This document shows positions 60,201 through 64,000 of a stretch of DNA of 64,000 nucleotides, piece after piece. The translations under genes were made by a program, and so were the position numbers. The notes beneath the pieces are model-generated. The model searched no databases. It saw nothing but the letters and a program-made list of their open reading frames with translations, and was not told the DNA's origin. The DNA is from Acanthopleura granulata (lineage: Eukaryota > Mollusca > Polyplacophora > Chitonida > Chitonidae), in the NCBI GenBank assembly GCA_016165875.1, contig JABBOT010000030.1:248001-312000 (forward strand), given 5' to 3'. Within the stretch, counting starts at the first letter, position 1. Each line of letters begins with the position of its first letter.

Positions 60201-60930
60201 CACGTTTATTCACTATAATTCTCTATCACGCCGAGATTAGATATCGTACTAGGTTACCCCCAACAACTCCGTGACACAAGAGAAAAGGACCCAAATCAAT
60301 ATGCATTACGCAACATCTCGATGCACATTTACCCACGGCGTGCCTGTATAACCTCCTAGCACCAACAAAAATATGTCCTCATGCATATACAGGCATGGCA
60401 CATGCCGATATGACAAAGCATTTTTGCTATATATTTATATTGAAATGCCATGGGAGTTGTTGCTCCAGAACTTTTCGCACGGTTCATGAGATAATTTTAA
60501 ACGACTGAAAACATCGCTATGATTTACGTTTTATATAAGCTGTTTCAACGCTGTATAAGTTTGTGTGTGCACAAACCAATCTTATCAATTTAAAATGTTA
60601 AGACAAATATTTCAATATCATTAATGACTGGTGTCGCCCAGAATTTTATTTTCTGGACCATATTTCTTCTCACTATTTGCTCTATAGTTTGGGCTTTAAA
60701 TTGAGCACACTGAGATGGTTGTCTTTGAAGCACCTTAACATAAATGGCCTTGATAACTCCTTCCTCGGCACCCAACCCCGCATCCTCCATCCTCTACCAC
60801 AAACAAAAGGTTTACGTGACATTAGAAACTTTTATGAGAAAAGATAAAGACATTCCCTGCTTGGACTGCATCTGAAGATTTCAGGTATATAATAATTACA
60901 ACTGGTACTTAAGTCATGCCACTTGAATAT
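57300..60930. other. No gene seen
   Basis: AT-rich with one SINE-like head (58838-58940). No domain, leader or paired splice sites recognised. Confidence 0.4.
58838..58940 (+). mobile_element. tRNA-like SINE head, other family
   Basis: GTGGCCAGGCGGTTAGCGTG resembles an A box, and GATCGCTGTGAGTCCAAC a weak B box. No tail was seen. Confidence 0.35.
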
Positions 60931-60934
60931 TATT

Positions 60935-61640
60935 GGATGAAACTTTCAGACGGTCTTTCAGACCGTGTCAAAATTTTAACTGGCTTCCCAATCCAAAAAT
61001 TTACTGGTGGAAACTCCAATTTACTGGATGAAACTTTTAAGTGTTTTTGTAATATGTCACAATTTTAGCTATATTCCCAATTCAATAATTTACCCATGCA
61101 TGAAAACGCTGATTTATCAGATGAAGCTTGTAAAACTTTGATAGTGTCCTAATACTTTAGCTGGACTCCCAACCAAATAATTGACCAGTGGCAACGCCGA
61201 TTAATGGATGAAACTTTTCAGTTTTTGAGAGTGTGTCGAAACTTAAGCTGTATTCCCAATTCAATAATTTGCCAGTGCATGTAAATGCCGAATTGTTGGA
61301 TGAAGTTTTTTCATCTTTGATAGCGTCTAAAAACTTTAGTTACATTTCCAATCCAGTGATTTACCAGTGGAAATGCCGATGTACAGGATGAAACCTTCCA
61401 GTCACTGAGAGTGTGTGGCAATTTCAGCTATATTCTCAGTCCAATAATTTACCAGTATAAACGCCAATTTATTTAATGAAACTTTCAAGTCTTTGAGTGT
61501 GTGTCAAAACTTTAGCTATATTTCCAATCAAATAATTTATCCATGCATGGAAACTCCGATGTATTGGATGAAGTTTTTACAACTTTCATAGAGTCTCAAA
61601 ACTTTAGCTCTATTCACAATCGTGTAACTGACGCGACGAT
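60935..61640. repeat. Tandem repeat, unit about 91 bp, about eight copies
   Basis: The block GGATGAAACTTT- recurs near 60935, 61026, 61118, 61207, 61300, 61386, 61476 and 61566, each followed by a TTTAGCTATATTCCCAAT-type segment and an AATAATTTACCAGT-type segment. Units are diverged, so it is an old minisatellite-like array without obvious coding. Confidence 0.85.
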
Positions 61641-61704
61641 TCACCAGTAATAACAATACCCAATACACATATTCTCATTCAAGCTCGTTCCCGTGATAGC
61701 CTGA

Positions 61705-61706
61705 CT

Positions 61707-61753
<47 letters not shown>

Positions 61754-61895
61754 TTTGATTGGTGTTTTATGCCGCACTAAGAACATTTCACTTATACGAC
61801 GGTGGCCAGCATTATGGTGGGAGGAAACCGGGGGAAACCCGGGACCATCCGGAGGTTGCTGTCGGACCTTCCTAGGTCCTTGATAAACACGGTTG
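61705..61895 (-). mobile_element. SINE with very long (TTTA)n tail
   Basis: About 13 TTTA units, then GATTGGTGTTTTATGCCGCA and the body up to CCATCCGGAGGTTGCTGTCG. Confidence 0.82.
61707..61757. repeat. (TTTA)n microsatellite of SINE tail
   Basis: About 13 TTTA units, the expanded tail of the adjoining minus-strand SINE. Confidence 0.9.
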
Positions 61896-61899
61896 CCAG

Positions 61900-63260
61900 T
61901 TCGAATCCAGTCCTCTCTAATTCGTCTGCGACTTAGGTTAGGAGTTTCGACGCTTACTAGACGAATGCCAGTAGTTTTTCTCAGGGCATTGTACTTTCTT
62001 CCAAGCATAAAGCTAGCGGCCAGCATATTTAAGAAATATTGTTAGTCAGACATTAAACTATCTGTTTTTACAGTAAATAACTGGTAAAGAATCTGTTTTT
62101 TTGTGTGACTTTTTTGGTGAGAAATAAGGCAAAGTTATACCCCGTACAATTCATCACTAAAGCGGTGCAACAGGCATCTTAAAAGAAATGACAACACTAA
62201 ACCAAATGTATATATGTATGGAATTCCATTCAGAGTTCAGTAAACGTCACGTTCCGCCATGCGCGGTCGAGATCACGGGCGAGATATTTCTACCACCCAA
62301 GAAGGCATTTGCATCCGTTGTGACGTCACCCGTTCCTAGTTCAACCTTGTACAACTCCACGTTTTTCCCATGTAGAAGTAGCATTAACTCAGTCGCTTTC
62401 AACCAGGAGGCCACAATGCACGGGCTATTGTAATAATAAAGGGGACTGTACTTCGTACACAAAGGAATGTCTCCAATTTAATACTGAATAGCGCAGGGTA
62501 GGGATGACGCGACATCATGTTTCAGGTTTCTCTAAAATGGCATATCTTACGCCCTCGTTAGAATTTCACATTGAAAGGTGAATATATAGAGTAACCAAGC
62601 AAGTGGTAAAAAATGCCAACGTCCGTTTAGGCCTGTATCGACCTTTCTTTTAAAATAACTTTGATTACACAATTTGTATAATCAATACATTTTCCTTCAA
62701 AGTTCACATTCAGACGAGAATCTCGACGCCGCTTTCGAGAATCGATATAAGCAATATGCTTCTATGACCCGTGCCCATCTATATTGATATATATAGATCA
62801 TCCCTTTGTAAAAGTAAAATACCCTGAGTGTACGGTTACCAGTATAACTGCTTCCAGTGAAAGATGTGAATAAGTTACTGGTCCACTGACTCCCGGTTGA
62901 CAAAGTAGACGCCTGCGCACAAAAGCGTCTCGTGTTCAGGAGCTAATACGATAATTTATATACACCCCTAAAATATGTACGTGCCAAGAAAAGTGGCCAA
63001 GTGGTCATCAGCTAACAGATGTGTATTTTCCGCAGTTCAACACCTTTTTCCTAGCTTTGCAATGGAGTGAAATGTCCAAAGGTTCCATTTGGCTAAATTA
63101 TATTGACACATTGCAGCTAAAATCGTTTAAGCAGCAATGACGTGGAGTTCTTAATACTCTAAAGAGCAATTTTTCTCCAGAAGTATTTCTCTGACAAATT
63201 TAGGACGATTGATGACGGTCGCTTATACGATTCCCCTACGGTTCGGGAACGACAAGCCTC
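61900..63260. other. No gene seen
   Basis: An open stretch at 62188-62433 is somewhat GC-richer and open on both strands, but has no recognisable domain. Confidence 0.35.
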
Positions 63261-63264
63261 AACC

Positions 63265-63432
63265 CTATTAATATTAGTCTTTCTCTCGTGGGAAGGTCTA
63301 CCAGCAACCTGCGGATGGTCCTGGGTTTCTCCCCTGGCTTTGTCCGGTTTTCTGCCACCATCGTGCTGGCCCCCGTTGTAAAAGTGAAACATTCTTGAGT
63401 TAAGTACCAATCAAATAATTTAATGAATAAAG
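63265..63432 (+). mobile_element. SINE, head missing
   Basis: GGGAAGGTCTACCAGCAACC, CTTTGTCCGGTTTTCTGCCA and AAGTACCAATCAAATAATTT. Confidence 0.78.
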
Positions 63433-63434
63433 AC

Positions 63435-64000
63435 ATGTAAAAGAATTAAGATTAGTCAGAATTTATGCACGATAATCAGATTAAACCTTTTTGGTAGGCT
63501 TTAAAAGTGTTACTTGGACAGGAGTTGTGGCCCATGCTTACAGGTCAACGGTTTATCTTCGGGGTCATCGGTGTACGTGTTTTGAGGGCAGGTCACTACG
63601 CTAATTATCCCTTCTTTGACGAGGCAGACACATTTCCGCATCATCAACCCCAACACCCATCAGACCATGAAGGCGCACACTTCTACATATGATATGAGAA
63701 CAAAGCTCAAATGAGCTTACCGCTTACATCTGAGATTCTGACGGGCTACACAAAAGGGTACAAATCTCAGAGATATACACATACACATCGTTGTCTGCTG
63801 TGAAGCTGTAGTGTTCGTGTACTGTAAAAGTACCTAGGAGTGTGACGTAATCCAAGAAAGAACAAAGGAGCACACGGCTTTGGAAGGAGGATTACGCGTC
63901 TCCCACTGTTAACGTAGCTATAAAGGATTAGCATGATAGAAAATTCAGTTACAATAACAACAGAAATGTCTATGTCCATCAGTGGTTGATTTCTGTATAA
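63435..64000. other. Window edge, no gene assigned
   Basis: A minus-strand reading around 63510-63640 has cysteines (KCVCLVKEG then TCPQNTYTDD) ending in a stop, but no acceptor in frame was found. It could be the edge of another gene. Confidence 0.25.

Noticed and set aside
62188..62433. Open frames on both strands, slightly GC-richer
   Set aside because: No domain, leader or splice sites; it may be a regulatory CpG-rich patch but nothing supports a gene.
63510..63640. Minus-strand cysteine-containing reading near the window edge
   Set aside because: No in-frame acceptor or neighbouring exon is visible within the window.

Overview
The window is invertebrate animal DNA, most likely from a mollusc and probably a bivalve. 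It is AT-rich, genes are split into short exons, and it is full of a tRNA-derived SINE with a conserved body and an (AATA)n tail. That SINE resembles the molluscan V-SINE family usually called RUDI; the name is from memory and was not searched. There is no prokaryotic or organellar signature, no rRNA, no CRISPR array and no convincing functional tRNA.

Two protein-coding genes can be assembled from splice sites, both on the minus strand. Gene A (17470 down to 8931, 12 coding exons, 495 codons plus stop) encodes a type I membrane protein: signal peptide, three EGF-like domains, a Ser/Thr-rich stalk of very short exons, one transmembrane helix, a basic stop-transfer and a cytoplasmic tail rich in tyrosine motifs. 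Gene B (53935 down to 40252, 10 coding exons, 490 codons plus stop) encodes a signal peptide, two EGF-like domains, a complete ZP (zona pellucida) domain with an RRRR furin-type site, a transmembrane helix and a short tail. In both models every exon-exon junction is phase-consistent. The two genes share orientation and secreted-EGF architecture, but nothing proves they act together.

Layout: 1-1.6 kb SINE scraps; about 1.6-5.5 kb degraded non-LTR retrotransposon (minus); 5.8-6.9 kb broken pogo/Tigger-like transposon protein (plus); 8.9-17.5 kb gene A, with a recent 1.0-1.2 kb tandem duplication inside its stalk; 19.9-21.7 kb 5'-truncated second copy of the same non-LTR element; 22.5-25.4 kb decayed Ty3/gypsy element whose integrase lies before its reverse transcriptase (Gmr1-like order); 25.5-27.75 kb diverged segmental duplications; 29.3-30.45 kb tandem repeat with a unit near 180 bp; 31.1 kb isolated multi-helix exon (plus); 31.8-32.8 kb dead Tc1/mariner copy; 36.5-38.7 kb weak hints of a small secreted-protein gene (plus); 40.2-53.9 kb gene B, with introns loaded with SINEs and fold-back repeats; 54-64 kb gene-poor, with SINEs, microsatellites and a 91-bp tandem repeat.

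The most notable point is in gene A. The tandem duplication boundary falls inside two exons and fuses half of the transmembrane exon to the end of a stalk exon. The result is a 60-bp chimeric exon with intact splice sites and preserved 1-1 phase. All exon calls rest on reading splice sites and frames by eye; no transcript or database comparison was available.
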